Assembly: GCA_022425725.1 (NCBI GenBank)
Contig: JAKMEY010000059.1
Coordinates: 1-64,000 of the forward strand
Origin: Ilumatobacteraceae bacterium
GTDB taxonomy: Bacteria > Actinomycetota > Acidimicrobiia > Acidimicrobiales > Ilumatobacteraceae
Length of the DNA stretch: 64,000 nucleotides
Direction of reading: 5' to 3'
Position 1 is the first letter of the stretch. Each line of letters begins with the position of its first letter. Shown here piece by piece: positions 43,336 through 52,056 of this stretch. The translations under genes were made by a program, and so were the position numbers. A model generated the notes under the pieces. The model was not told the DNA's origin. It searched no databases and worked only from the letters and a program-made list of their open reading frames with translations.

Positions 43336-43455
43336 CGTCTTTGGCACGGTGGTGATGCTCGAAGGCATCTACATGGGATGACGCAAGGGGGTGTGCAGGC
43401 AGAACCAGTTGGTCAACAATGGCGCGCAGTAGCGAAAATGCTGGAGGTACGACCG

Positions 43456-44136
43456 CTACCGGCCGCTGAATGAAGCGCCCACCACCGATGTCAGCGCATC
43501 AAGGAATCTGTCGTTGAGCACATCTCGAACCTGCTCATCAACAATCGCAGGCCTTCGAAGCAGTCCCGGGGCTTCCTCAACAAGGAGAGCAAGAATCTCA
43601 TCTGTCGGATCAATAAAATGCAACTGGCCCTGAACCCGAGCACCATCGCTCGTTCTTCGTTGGCTCAGACCTACAAGCTTTGACTGCTCCACCATGAGTT
43701 CGCCATGGGAACTCCCAGCAAAACAAACAAGTTCGCCATTCGCATCGCTACCCGTCTGGCCAACGAACTGCCGTATGCGAGGAAGAGCGCAGTCGAGAGA
43801 TGTAAGGGCGGCGAGCCACCAACGGCCGACCTGCTCCATCATTCCGAGGGGCTCAGCAACATACCGAGGGTCGTCACCACCAATCTCGATATCAATCCAC
43901 AACGATCGATGAGGGTCAACGAGAACTATTCCCCCACCTGATCGGCGACGAACCACCTCAATGTTTCGCTGCGCTGCACGTTCGAGGTCAATGAGGTGTT
44001 CTGACTGCCGAGACCCGAGCACCAGCGCCGTCGATTCTGGAATGCACCGCACCAGGCGAACCCCATCACGACGAATCGGCGTCACCGCATGCAACTCTTC
44101 AGCGGTTGCCGTGCGGCTGAGAGATTCAGTGTTCAA
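43456..44136 (-). CDS. Lipoate-protein ligase A family protein
   Basis: 226 residues if started at TTG 44136, which overlaps the upstream stop (TTGA); an ATG at 44199 would add 21 residues. The biotin/lipoyl ligase fold attaches or transfers lipoyl or octanoyl groups. The key motif EVVRRRSGGGIVLVDPHRSL matches the RRxSGGG lipoyl-AMP site of LplA-type proteins, and SKLVGLSQRRT holds the conserved Lys that binds the carboxyl group. Whether it acts as ligase, octanoyltransferase or amidotransferase cannot be told. It is read immediately after the HNH gene; its end is 257 bases from the mraZ start. Confidence 0.8.
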   Translation of the reverse strand: MNTESLSRTATAEELHAVTPIRRDGVRLVRCIPESTALVLGSRQSEHLIDLERAAQRNIEVVRRRSGGGIVLVDPHRSLWIDIEIGGDDPRYVAEPLGMMEQVGRWWLAALTSLDCALPRIRQFVGQTGSDANGELVCFAGSSHGELMVEQSKLVGLSQRRTSDGARVQGQLHFIDPTDEILALLVEEAPGLLRRPAIVDEQVRDVLNDRFLDALTSVVGASFSGR

Positions 44137-44630
44137 CTTGCGACCGGAAGGTACGCACGCCAGGCAGAAGGCATTCGCGATACACCGATCACTACCCACG
44201 CCGGGGACTTCGGTGCGACCGATGGACGCAGAAGCACCATCCCTGCCTCTTCTGGAGTTCGATCACGTTTTGAAAGGTTGCAGGGTTTGCAGGCAGCGAC
44301 GAGGTTTTCCCAACTGTGATGGCCCCCACGGGAGCGCGGCATAATGTGATCGATCGAGTCAGCATGGGCCCCGCAGTACTGGCACTGGTAGTCGTCTCGA
44401 GCAAAAACCGCTCGGCGAGACAGCACGGCCCGTCGTTGTCGAGGGGCTTTCACCATGTATCGCAACCTGACGACGAGAGGGACGTTCATTGCGAAGGAGG
44501 GCGAACGCACGAGTTCGTCACTCGACTCAATAATCTCGGCCTTATCAGCAAGAACAAGGCATGTCGCCCTTCGGGCGGAAACCACACTTAGCGGCTCGAA
44601 ACTTGCGTTAAGTACGAGCACATTTCTCAT
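44133..44630 (-). CDS. HNH endonuclease family protein
   Basis: 165 residues. A stand-alone HNH protein of a type widely conserved in actinobacteria. The N-terminus VLVLNASFEPLSVVSARRA is characteristic, and the nuclease core has the zinc-holding C-x2-C pair YQCQYCGAHADSIDHIMPRS (His-Asp-His region), GGHHSWENLVAACKPCN, the second C-x2-C. Its biological role is not established; its chromosomal setting argues against a homing or restriction element. Overlaps the lipoate-ligase-like gene by four bases. Confidence 0.9.
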   Translation of the reverse strand: MRNVLVLNASFEPLSVVSARRATCLVLADKAEIIESSDELVRSPSFAMNVPLVVRLRYMVKAPRQRRAVLSRRAVFARDDYQCQYCGAHADSIDHIMPRSRGGHHSWENLVAACKPCNLSKRDRTPEEAGMVLLRPSVAPKSPAWVVIGVSRMPSAWRAYLPVAS

Positions 44631-44656
44631 CGCTTAAACCCTAAAGCTCTCGAACA

Positions 44657-44932
44657 TCATTGCTGCGCTAGCCGGCGCATCTCGCCACACCACATGAGGT
44701 ATTCCACCACATCGCGACTTGTTGGAGGGTGATCATCTGATCCGTACTGGGTCAGGGTTCGAAACGCGAGATAGTCAGCGGCCGGCACAGGTAGAAACGG
44801 AGTTCGAGTGAGCCACCCCTTTGGCGCAAGCAACGCAATCTGGCGAAAAGCCGTGACCCACAAACGAGGGCGACGGGAAACAGCGATGACAACGGCGAGA
44901 ACAAATTTTGATCTCGCAATCAGTCGTTTCAC
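44657..44932 (-). CDS. Small uncharacterised protein with hydrophobic N-terminus
   Basis: 91 residues, starting inside the acyl-CoA dehydrogenase stop (ATGA), so it is translated with that gene. The N-terminal half (FVLAVVIAVSRRPRLWVTAF) is hydrophobic and basic and could contact the membrane. The C-terminal half (DYLAFRTLTQYGSDD, DVVEYLMWCGEMRRL) looks like a soluble helical segment. I do not recognise the family. Coupling suggests a function linked to the dehydrogenase. Confidence 0.7.
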   Translation of the reverse strand: MKRLIARSKFVLAVVIAVSRRPRLWVTAFRQIALLAPKGWLTRTPFLPVPAADYLAFRTLTQYGSDDHPPTSRDVVEYLMWCGEMRRLAQQ

Positions 44933-46155
44933 GCCGGACGGGGCTCCTTTGGCAATCCGAGCACCATTTCACCAATGATGTTTCGTTGCACCTGTGAGGA
45001 GCCGGCGTAAATCGTGCCGGCTCGGGCCGACAGGAAGGTGTTGCTCCACGATGCCGAGGAATTTGGCGCCCCGGCATCATCTGCTCCAAACGAAGATGAT
45101 GGAGGTCGGCCAGATGGGACCATCGCATCTGCACCGAGAATCTTCGTCGCGAGTTCAGTGACCGTGAGATGGTATTCGCTCCAGTACAACTTGGAGATGG
45201 CGCCATCTGGACCAGGGTGATGCCCCTTCAAGAACTGGGTGAGCACGCGCATGCCGCTATACCGCATGATCTGCACTTTGGCGTAGGCCTTCATGAGCTC
45301 CTGCCTTATAACAGGGTCTTTTGTCAGTCCTCGTTCTGCTGCGAGCACCAACAAACGGTCAATTTCCGCTTGGAAGCGGATCGGCATTGTCGCCGCAGCC
45401 TCGCCTCGTTCGAACCCAAGCAATGTCATTGCAACGGCCCATCCGTTGTTCACACCACCGACAACATTGTCTTTCGGACAGAGAGCATCGGTGTAAAAGA
45501 CCTCGTTGAACTCTGAGTCGCCGTTGATCATTTTGATTGGCCGAACTTCGACGCCTGGCTGACGCATATCGACAAGCAAGAAAGAAATTCCCTTGTGCTT
45601 CGGAGCATCCGGGTCGGTACGAGCGAGGGTGAAGATGTGATCAGCGAGATGTCCTGATGAGGTCCAGATCTTCTGTCCATTCAAGACCCACTGGTCACCG
45701 TCAAGTTGAGCTTTCAATCCGACATTGCCGAGGTCGGAGCCGGCGTTCGGCTCGGAATAGCCCTGACACCATGTGTCTTCACCAGAGAGAACCCTCGGCA
45801 GGTAATACTCTCGCTGCTCCTCACTGCCCATGAGAAGCAACGTGTTGCCAAGCATCTGAATGCCAAACACGTCATTAGGCCCTCCGGTGGGAACACCAGC
45901 GATCGCAAACTCCTCGGCGAGGATCACTTGCTCGAGTGCCGACAGTCCCGCTCCGCCGTACTTCTGTGGCCAACCAGGAGCAAGGTAACCCGACTCAAAG
46001 AGAGTCTGTCGCCATTCCGAAACAAACTCGATGATCTCGTCGCCCTCTAACGATCCGATGCCGGTGAAACCGCTCGGCAATTTGTCAGCAAGGAAGGACT
46101 TCACCTTCCCTCGATAGGCGTCAGCATCTACGTCATACACAGGGAGCATGCTCAA
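44929..46155 (-). CDS. Acyl-CoA dehydrogenase
   Basis: 408 residues. An FAD enzyme of beta-oxidation or a related degradation route that introduces the alpha-beta double bond into an acyl-CoA. The N-terminal helical domain is followed by the FAD-binding strand GYSEPNAGSDLGNVGLKA, then NGQKIWTSSGHLADHIFTLA and the C-terminal motif GTIYAGSSQVQRNIIGEMVL. The C-terminal pattern resembles mycobacterial FadE proteins working on sterol or branched substrates. The acyl chain specificity is not readable. Followed by a coupled small protein. Confidence 0.92.
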   Translation of the reverse strand: MSMLPVYDVDADAYRGKVKSFLADKLPSGFTGIGSLEGDEIIEFVSEWRQTLFESGYLAPGWPQKYGGAGLSALEQVILAEEFAIAGVPTGGPNDVFGIQMLGNTLLLMGSEEQREYYLPRVLSGEDTWCQGYSEPNAGSDLGNVGLKAQLDGDQWVLNGQKIWTSSGHLADHIFTLARTDPDAPKHKGISFLLVDMRQPGVEVRPIKMINGDSEFNEVFYTDALCPKDNVVGGVNNGWAVAMTLLGFERGEAAATMPIRFQAEIDRLLVLAAERGLTKDPVIRQELMKAYAKVQIMRYSGMRVLTQFLKGHHPGPDGAISKLYWSEYHLTVTELATKILGADAMVPSGRPPSSSFGADDAGAPNSSASWSNTFLSARAGTIYAGSSQVQRNIIGEMVLGLPKEPRPA

Positions 46156-46203
46156 AGCGTAGCGAGTGACGATGCCTCGAAAGTAGTGGAGCGCTCGAAA
46201 TCC

Positions 46204-47079
46204 TCAGGCAGTATCGAGACGCGATGACTCTGCCGCCAAGGCGACTGCAGATGCACCGGCGAGAACATGAAGCTGGGCAACACCGATATCTAGTTGCTTG
46301 AGGTGGGTGAGGCGTGTTCGTTCGCCAAGCTCGTCTCGAATCGACTCAATAAACGTCTCGCGAAATGCTTCAACCACAACGCCTCCAATTCGAATGCGTT
46401 GAATGTCCAGCATCGCAGCGAGCGACGCACATGCCCTTGCAACCATCATCCCTGACTGAGTGATGAGTGAGCTCGGGGTTGAAACAAGCCCTCTGCCGGT
46501 CGTTGCTTCGATGCCGCGCACGCTGGCATACGAATCGAGGCATCCCGACTTTCCGCAAAGACATGGCCTACCTTCGACATCGACTGCAAGATGAGCAAAC
46601 GCTCCCGCTGATCCCCGCTCGCCCTGCAAGAGCCGACCTCCCACGACGACACCACCATCGACGTCATCACCGAGGTGCAGCCCAATTACCGACGAACCCT
46701 CAGAAGATGCGAGGGCGTATGCGCGTCCCGTGCTTTCCAGAATTGTTGGGCAGCCGACCACCTCTGTGATCGAGTCGCGAATGGGTAATCCACTCCAATC
46801 GTTGTCGCCGATCGGTGCAAAGCAGCCGAGTTCTTCATCAACGGGGCCGGGTCCGGTGGCTGCGCAAAGGATTGGGTTCTGCTCGGCCGGAGTCGCAGCC
46901 AGTACCCGCTGGACGAGCCTTGTCAGCGCAGTAAGCCGGTCTCGTGACGGGGTTACGACCCGGTCTCTCACGCCGACGTTTCCCTCCTGATCGATGATGC
47001 CCACCGCCAGGTGACGTTCGCCTAGGTCGACCACCATTCGAACGTCGACATGAAGAGAGCGCGACGGGTCGGCCGCCAT
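46204..47079 (-). CDS. Degenerate ROK-family protein, probably not a kinase
   Basis: 291 residues. The ROK fold is clear from VIGLHLGDDVDGGVVVGGRL, GAFAHLAVDVEGRPC and the zinc-site motif CLCGKSGCLDSYASV. The ATP phosphate-binding loop, usually DxGGTK, reads VVDLGERHLAVG, and the catalytic Asp of the usual GNDxxxA motif is replaced (LESTGRAYALA). Catalysis as a sugar kinase is therefore unlikely; a sugar-binding or regulatory role is inference. No DNA-binding domain is attached. Compare the intact ROK glucokinase at 56.8-57.8 kb. Confidence 0.8.
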   Translation of the reverse strand: MAADPSRSLHVDVRMVVDLGERHLAVGIIDQEGNVGVRDRVVTPSRDRLTALTRLVQRVLAATPAEQNPILCAATGPGPVDEELGCFAPIGDNDWSGLPIRDSITEVVGCPTILESTGRAYALASSEGSSVIGLHLGDDVDGGVVVGGRLLQGERGSAGAFAHLAVDVEGRPCLCGKSGCLDSYASVRGIEATTGRGLVSTPSSLITQSGMMVARACASLAAMLDIQRIRIGGVVVEAFRETFIESIRDELGERTRLTHLKQLDIGVAQLHVLAGASAVALAAESSRLDTA

Positions 47080-47085
47080 GTGATC

Positions 47086-47403
47086 TCAGCCTTGACGACG
47101 AGCACGAGCCGACGCAGCCCAGGCCGACATAGACGCCCCGCTCAACTGCTCACGGCCAATGACTGCAATTTCGTTCGCAACCACAATGCTCAGCGCGACG
47201 ACGCCGACAAAAATAAGAAATGCAACGAGGTAACTCACCGCAAGCGCCAGAACGGTTGCGATAACACCAACTACGGCTCCGAACACCGAAACGAAAAGGC
47301 GACGTCTCGACACGGCAACCCCGCGTTCTGAAAACGACGGATCTTGTTCGAGTTCTTGCTCGATTTGCCGCAAAATACGCTGTTCGTCTTCAGAGAGTGG
47401 CAT
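47086..47403 (-). CDS. DUF3040 family membrane protein
   Basis: 105 residues from ATG 47403; a longer frame overlaps dinB and lacks similarity. The N-terminus MPLSEDEQRILRQIEQELEQ is the hallmark of the actinobacterial DUF3040 family, followed by FSERGVAVSRRRLF and two adjacent membrane spans (about residues 37-75). Function unknown. In many actinobacteria the gene is found beside dinB, as here, or near mraZ. No further motif. Confidence 0.88.
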   Translation of the reverse strand: MPLSEDEQRILRQIEQELEQDPSFSERGVAVSRRRLFVSVFGAVVGVIATVLALAVSYLVAFLIFVGVVALSIVVANEIAVIGREQLSGASMSAWAASARARRQG

Positions 47404-47470
47404 TGGTTTCCATTTCAATAATCTGCAAGCAGATGGCCTCTTAATAGTTTCGCACGTAACGGGCCTCGAC

Positions 47471-48763
47471 TCAACGTTTGCTCGAGGGATTCTCATCTCT
47501 TTCGGGGCGCAACGACCCGGCAAGACGAAGCGCACCACCACCAAAACGGTCCCTCACACGGTCGATCGCATCATCTCTGCGACCTTGTTCAACATTTGCA
47601 GTCGAAAAGAGATCGAGTTGCTGCACTGCGGAGCCGAATCCCGATGCACTCACCCCGAGCAATCTGACCGAACGGCTATTCACTGCGCTCACTAAGAGTT
47701 TGTCGAGCACTCCGATCACCTCCGAGGTTGACGCAATCGGGGTCGACCACGTGTGTGAGCGCGTCAGGGTGGTGAAGTCAGAAAGCCGGACCTTGATTGA
47801 CCATGTCTTTGCTCCACCAACCCCTGACCGAATTCGGCTCGTAACAATGTCGGTCATGCGCACAAGTTCAGCATGAAGCACCTCAGCGTCGGCGAGATCT
47901 GAACCAAAGGTCTCCTCGTGGCCAATCGACTTTGCTTCACGGTCTGGAACAACAGGTCGCTCATCTCGCCCGTGCGTCAGGTCAATCAACTGCGTTGTCA
48001 GCGCTTCACCGAGTTGGGCCCTCAGGACCTCCTCGGGCATCGCCGAAAGCTCCGGAACAGTTCTCACCCCAATCTTTTCTAGTTTTGCTCTCGACTTCGG
48101 GCCAACCCCCCACAGGCGACCAACATCGAGTCGTTGCACGTAGTCATACTCAGTTCCTGCATCCACGATGACAACGCCAGGGCCGGGCTGAATCCCTGAC
48201 GGGGATGCCACAGGCTTCGCATCAACTGATGCCAATTTCGCAATGAACTTGTTGGTGGCAACGCCCACTGAACTGCCGAGTCCAAGTTCGGACGAAATCT
48301 GTTGGCGAATCGATTGGGCAAGTCGAGCGGCAGCGTCAAGCCCGGGGGCCGGCACCGTCACGTCGAGGAATGCTTCGTCGAGTGCCAACGGTTCGACAAG
48401 TGAGGTTTGCTCATCAAAGATCTTTCGAACGCGAGCGCTCATGGCACTGTATTTCCGGTGGTCCGGCGGTAACGCAACAAGATGCGGACAACGACGTTTT
48501 GCCTCGGCTCCTGACATTGCTGACCGAACACCAAATCGCCGAGCTTCATACGAAGCCGCGGCCACGACCCCTCGATCTGAACTTGCTCCCACTACGACTG
48601 GCTTGCCGACAAGGTCAGGTCGGTCGAGCAACTCAACTGAAACAAAAAATGCGTTCATATCGATATGAAGAATCGAACGTCGGGGTTTCTCATTTCGCGC
48701 TGTTTCGAAGGTATTGATGCGTTCAGTATCGCACCGATCCGCTCCACACGACAGCCACCACAC
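47471..48763 (-). CDS. dinB: DNA polymerase IV (Y family)
   Basis: 430 residues from GTG 48763, the only plausible start ahead of the conserved SILHIDMNAFFVSVELL; it abuts the divergent membrane-protein gene. A translesion polymerase. The catalytic carboxylates are in ILHIDMNAFF and in PLALDEAFLDVT. The thumb (GVGPKSRAKLEKIGV) and little-finger domains are present. It ends with the beta-clamp-binding motif QLDLF inside AVQQLDLFSTA. No LexA box was recognised in the immediate upstream region, which is occupied by the divergent coding sequence. Confidence 0.93.
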   Translation of the reverse strand: MWWLSCGADRCDTERINTFETARNEKPRRSILHIDMNAFFVSVELLDRPDLVGKPVVVGASSDRGVVAAASYEARRFGVRSAMSGAEAKRRCPHLVALPPDHRKYSAMSARVRKIFDEQTSLVEPLALDEAFLDVTVPAPGLDAAARLAQSIRQQISSELGLGSSVGVATNKFIAKLASVDAKPVASPSGIQPGPGVVIVDAGTEYDYVQRLDVGRLWGVGPKSRAKLEKIGVRTVPELSAMPEEVLRAQLGEALTTQLIDLTHGRDERPVVPDREAKSIGHEETFGSDLADAEVLHAELVRMTDIVTSRIRSGVGGAKTWSIKVRLSDFTTLTRSHTWSTPIASTSEVIGVLDKLLVSAVNSRSVRLLGVSASGFGSAVQQLDLFSTANVEQGRRDDAIDRVRDRFGGGALRLAGSLRPERDENPSSKR

Positions 48764-49081
48764 ATGTACGGTGAGGGGGTGTCCAATCTGCCACAGCCGG
48801 TCTCACAGCCCCGTGAACTTTCGGCACTGCCGCCCCAAATCGCCCGCGCTATTGCGTTCGCAATGATTGTGATCGTCGGGGTGCTCGGAGCAATTCTTGG
48901 CTACGCATTAGGAAATGCAACCTGCACCGATGACTGCTCGCTGAAGGCGGGATCGTTCCTCCTCATTGGAGCCGTCGCTGGTGCGCTCGGAAGTGCAATC
49001 ATGTCAGTTCTTGCCCTTCGAGCGATGGGCGAATGGAACGAGATTCGCGACCGAGAACGTGCCGGCCATGCCCCACAATGA
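48764..49081 (+). CDS. Small membrane protein of unknown function
   Basis: 105 residues from ATG 48764, or 100 from GTG 48779. A proline-rich N-terminus (LPQPVSQPRELSALPPQ) is followed by two membrane spans (AFAMIVIVGVLGAILGYALG and SFLLIGAVAGALGSAIMSVL) separated by a short loop with two Cys (CTDDC), then a charged tail. No family recognised. Its end overlaps the inositol-phosphatase gene start by 14 bases, so the two are coupled. Confidence 0.65.
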   Translation: MYGEGVSNLPQPVSQPRELSALPPQIARAIAFAMIVIVGVLGAILGYALGNATCTDDCSLKAGSFLLIGAVAGALGSAIMSVLALRAMGEWNEIRDRERAGHAPQ

Positions 49082-49862
49082 TGACGACCCCACCGCTGAT
49101 CTGAGCGAACTCTGCATTGAACTCGCAGTGGAAGCCGCATCGACCGCAGCGTCTGGCCGCTCCCATCAGCCAACATTCACATCGGCGACCAAGTCATCGG
49201 CCACCGACCTCGTCACACCATTTGACCAAGCCGCCGAACGTTTCATTCGTGCTCAACTCTCCACCCAACGCCCGCACGACGGAATTATCGGTGAAGAAGA
49301 AAATGACCTCACCGGAACAAGCGGATTGACATGGATAGTCGACCCCATCGACGGAACAACCAACTTCGTGTTCGGACTGCCCGCTTGGGGCTGCTCGATT
49401 GCGGTTGCACGTGGCGATCAACTACTTGCGGGAGCAGTACATATCCCAGCGTTGTCAGAGACGTACTCGGCAACCTCCGGCCAAGGGGCGAGGTGCAACG
49501 GCAGTGTGATCGCAGCATCGGCCACCTCGTCATTCGAGACAGCTCTTATCGCAACTGGTTTTTCGTACCACCCGCACCGCCGGGCCCAGCAAGGGATCAC
49601 CGTTGCTCGCCTCCTCCCACAAGTAAGAGATATCCGACGATCGGGCTCCGCCGCATACGACCTGTGTTGTGTTGCAGCCGGAACCGTTGATGCCTACTAC
49701 GAAGAAGGCCTCTCACTGTGGGATATCGCAGCCGGAGCGCTCATCGCTCGCGAGGCGGGCGCCAGGGTTGAGTATTCGCCCTCCAGAGCTCGGACGGACA
49801 TTGCAGTTATCGGCTCTTCGCCGGACATCTTCGAATTATTACGGTCTGTTGTCGACGACTGA
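49068..49862 (+). CDS. Inositol monophosphatase family protein
   Basis: 264 residues from ATG 49068 (the frame extends further upstream inside the previous gene). A Mg-dependent sugar/inositol phosphatase. The metal-binding motifs are present: GEEEND, WIVDPIDGTTNFVFGLP (D-P-I-D-G-T) and LWDIAAGALIAREAGA (W-D). The substrate may be inositol-1-phosphate, needed in actinobacteria for phosphatidylinositol and mycothiol, or histidinol-phosphate as in some actinobacterial HisN proteins. Sequence alone does not decide. Confidence 0.9.
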   Translation: MPHNDDDPTADLSELCIELAVEAASTAASGRSHQPTFTSATKSSATDLVTPFDQAAERFIRAQLSTQRPHDGIIGEEENDLTGTSGLTWIVDPIDGTTNFVFGLPAWGCSIAVARGDQLLAGAVHIPALSETYSATSGQGARCNGSVIAASATSSFETALIATGFSYHPHRRAQQGITVARLLPQVRDIRRSGSAAYDLCCVAAGTVDAYYEEGLSLWDIAAGALIAREAGARVEYSPSRARTDIAVIGSSPDIFELLRSVVDD

Positions 49863-49921
49863 GGAAAGCCGCAAAACCTCCGTGTGCACGCGTTACGACC
49901 TAATTACGGCACAATACAGAT

Positions 49922-50602
49922 GTGGGAACTCGCATTCTGAGCGTGGAAGACGACGAGCGCATTCGCCAAGCCGTCAAACTTGCCCTCGAAGATGAGGGCT
50001 GGATTGTCGACGAAGCAGAAAGCGGCGAAGTGGCGATTGACATCTTTCAGCGTCACCCCTCCGATGTTGTACTTATCGACATCATGCTTCCAGGTATCGA
50101 CGGGTTTGAGTTGTGCCGAACCATCCGTCGGACAAGTGACGTGCCCGTCGTGATGGTGACTGCCAGAAACGACACGCACGACATCGTGGCCGGTTTGGAA
50201 GCAGGCGCTGATGACTACCTGACCAAGCCGTTCGCTCCCAAGGAGTTATCAGCACGCATTCGTGCGCTCCTGCGGCGAACACGGCCATCGTCTACTCCTC
50301 ATGCCCGCATTTCGCTTGGCGACCTCGAGATCGTCCCCGATGAGGGCAAAGTTTCACGCGGCGGTGAAGAGGTACATCTCACCAAGACTGAATTCAGACT
50401 GCTCTGCGAACTTGCGGACAACCCTGGCAAGGTGTTCAGTCGTGAAGCGCTTCTCGACAAAGTGTGGGGTTATGACTATTTCGGAGATGGCCGGCTTGTT
50501 GACGTTCACATCCGTCGACTTCGCACCAAAGTCGAGGCTGACCCTGCAAATCCTCGGCACGTCGTAACCGTTCGCGGACTCGGATATCGCTTACAGACGT
50601 GA
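49922..50602 (+). CDS. OmpR/PhoB-type response regulator (MtrA-like)
   Basis: 226 residues from GTG 49922. Receiver domain with acidic pocket ILSVEDDERI, phosphoacceptor Asp in VVLIDIMLPGIDG (about residue 54) and the conserved Lys in YLTKPFAPKE. The C-terminal winged helix contains HLTKTEFRLLCELADNPGKV and RLVDVHIRRLRTKVEADP. Its stop overlaps the kinase start (GTGA). Order regulator-kinase-GerMN lipoprotein mirrors mtrA-mtrB-lpqB, which governs cell-wall and division genes in mycobacteria. A CACAAT sequence six bases ahead of the start could be a -10 for leaderless mRNA, but no -35 is clear. Confidence 0.9.
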   Translation: MGTRILSVEDDERIRQAVKLALEDEGWIVDEAESGEVAIDIFQRHPSDVVLIDIMLPGIDGFELCRTIRRTSDVPVVMVTARNDTHDIVAGLEAGADDYLTKPFAPKELSARIRALLRRTRPSSTPHARISLGDLEIVPDEGKVSRGGEEVHLTKTEFRLLCELADNPGKVFSREALLDKVWGYDYFGDGRLVDVHIRRLRTKVEADPANPRHVVTVRGLGYRLQT

Positions 50603-52056
50603 GCCTCGCCGATCTTCCGAGCGACGAGCAGTCGACGGTAGAGCAACCTCAGCAACGCCGCAATCGATGGAGCCTCCGCCGTCGAATCCTCGTCACGTTC
50701 GCTACTGGCGCAATCTTCATGGCGGTTCTTCTTGCCGTCACCACCTATGGGCTTGCGAGCTCAAATGTGGTGCAGCAGCGCGACCAAACCAGCGTCGAGA
50801 CCACCAAGCGAAATGCACAGATCACCCAGACCGCTCTCAGGGGGCCTTCCGCAACGGCTCAACCCGCACTCGACGCTCTTGCGGCATTCGGAGTGAACAA
50901 TGCCCTGGTGTGGTACGCCAACGGGTGGCACGCGACCGGAAACTACAAACCCGTTGCTCTTCCTCAAACACTTGTCGACCGGGTCATCGAAGATGCCGTG
51001 CCCGCCCGCATGGTCTCAGATGTCGATGACAACCCTCACATCGTCGTTGGGTGGCCTCTCGCCAATAATGGTGCCTTCTTCGAGTTCTTCAGCCTTGCCG
51101 AGGTTGACTCAGCGCTGTCGAGCGTACGTCTTTCGCTATACATCGCAGGTGGCCTAACTCTGGGTCTCAGCGTGATCGCTGGGGCATTTGCCGCTCGTCG
51201 GGCAGTACGCCCGGTTGCAGATGCTGCTCGGGCTGCAAAGTCGATCGCAGGTGGCCGACTCGATACCCGGTTGAACCCCGAGAAAGATCCTGATCTTGGG
51301 GTTCTCGCTGAGTCGTTTAACGATATGGCTGAAGCGCTGGAGCAACGAGTTGAGCGAGATGCGCGCTTTGCCTCTGATGTGAGCCATGAACTCCGCTCCC
51401 CGCTCATGACGCTTGAAGCGTCCATTGAGGTGATGGAAAGCCGCAGGTCAGAAATGCCTGAACGGGCCCGAGCGGCAGTGGACCTGCTGAGGAGTGACGT
51501 CACCCGCTTTCGAACCCTCGTAGAAGACCTCCTTGAAATTTCACGATTTGATGCTGGTGCAGTACCCCTCAACCTCGACGATCTCAGAGCGCTCCAATTT
51601 GTAGAGCAAGCGATTGGCGTGAGCAGTGCTCCAGACACGCTTCTTATAAGCGAGGCCCGTGTTGCTGGTCTCATCATTCAGGGTGACCGCCGCCGACTCG
51701 CACGAGTGATCGCCAACCTCATTGACAATGCGCGAATCCACGGTGACGGCGAGGCGAAGATTTCACTTGAGGTACCTACCCACGCAGGGCACGCTGAGCA
51801 ACTGCTCCACATTGCGGTCGAAGATCATGGTCCAGGTGTTCCCGAACCCGAGCGAGCTCTAGTGTTCGAGCGGTTCGCCCGGGGTGCTGCTGCCGGGCGA
51901 CGTTCATCTGGTGATGGTTCCGGGCTCGGCCTTGCCCTCGTCGCTGAGCACGTTCGACTTCATAAGGGCATCGTCTGGGTTGAAGACCGACGCGACGGTC
52001 AACCGGGAGCAAGGTTCGTCATCGAATTGCCTGCAGAGGAGGTCGAAGTCGAATGA
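50599..52056 (+). CDS. Sensor histidine kinase (MtrB-like)
   Basis: 485 residues from GTG. A membrane kinase: first span (ILVTFATGAIFMAVLLAVTT, about residues 30-50), an extracytoplasmic sensor of about 125 residues, a second span (LYIAGGLTLGLSVIAGAFAA), a HAMP linker (RPVADAARAAKSIAGG), the H box FASDVSHELRSPLMTLEASI with phospho-His near residue 264, and an ATPase domain with N (LIDNARIHG), G1 (DHGPGVPEPE) and G2 (GSGLGLALVAEH) boxes. Coupled on both sides to its regulator and to the lipoprotein gene. The signal is not known. Confidence 0.92.
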   Translation: MSLADLPSDEQSTVEQPQQRRNRWSLRRRILVTFATGAIFMAVLLAVTTYGLASSNVVQQRDQTSVETTKRNAQITQTALRGPSATAQPALDALAAFGVNNALVWYANGWHATGNYKPVALPQTLVDRVIEDAVPARMVSDVDDNPHIVVGWPLANNGAFFEFFSLAEVDSALSSVRLSLYIAGGLTLGLSVIAGAFAARRAVRPVADAARAAKSIAGGRLDTRLNPEKDPDLGVLAESFNDMAEALEQRVERDARFASDVSHELRSPLMTLEASIEVMESRRSEMPERARAAVDLLRSDVTRFRTLVEDLLEISRFDAGAVPLNLDDLRALQFVEQAIGVSSAPDTLLISEARVAGLIIQGDRRRLARVIANLIDNARIHGDGEAKISLEVPTHAGHAEQLLHIAVEDHGPGVPEPERALVFERFARGAAAGRRSSGDGSGLGLALVAEHVRLHKGIVWVEDRRDGQPGARFVIELPAEEVEVE

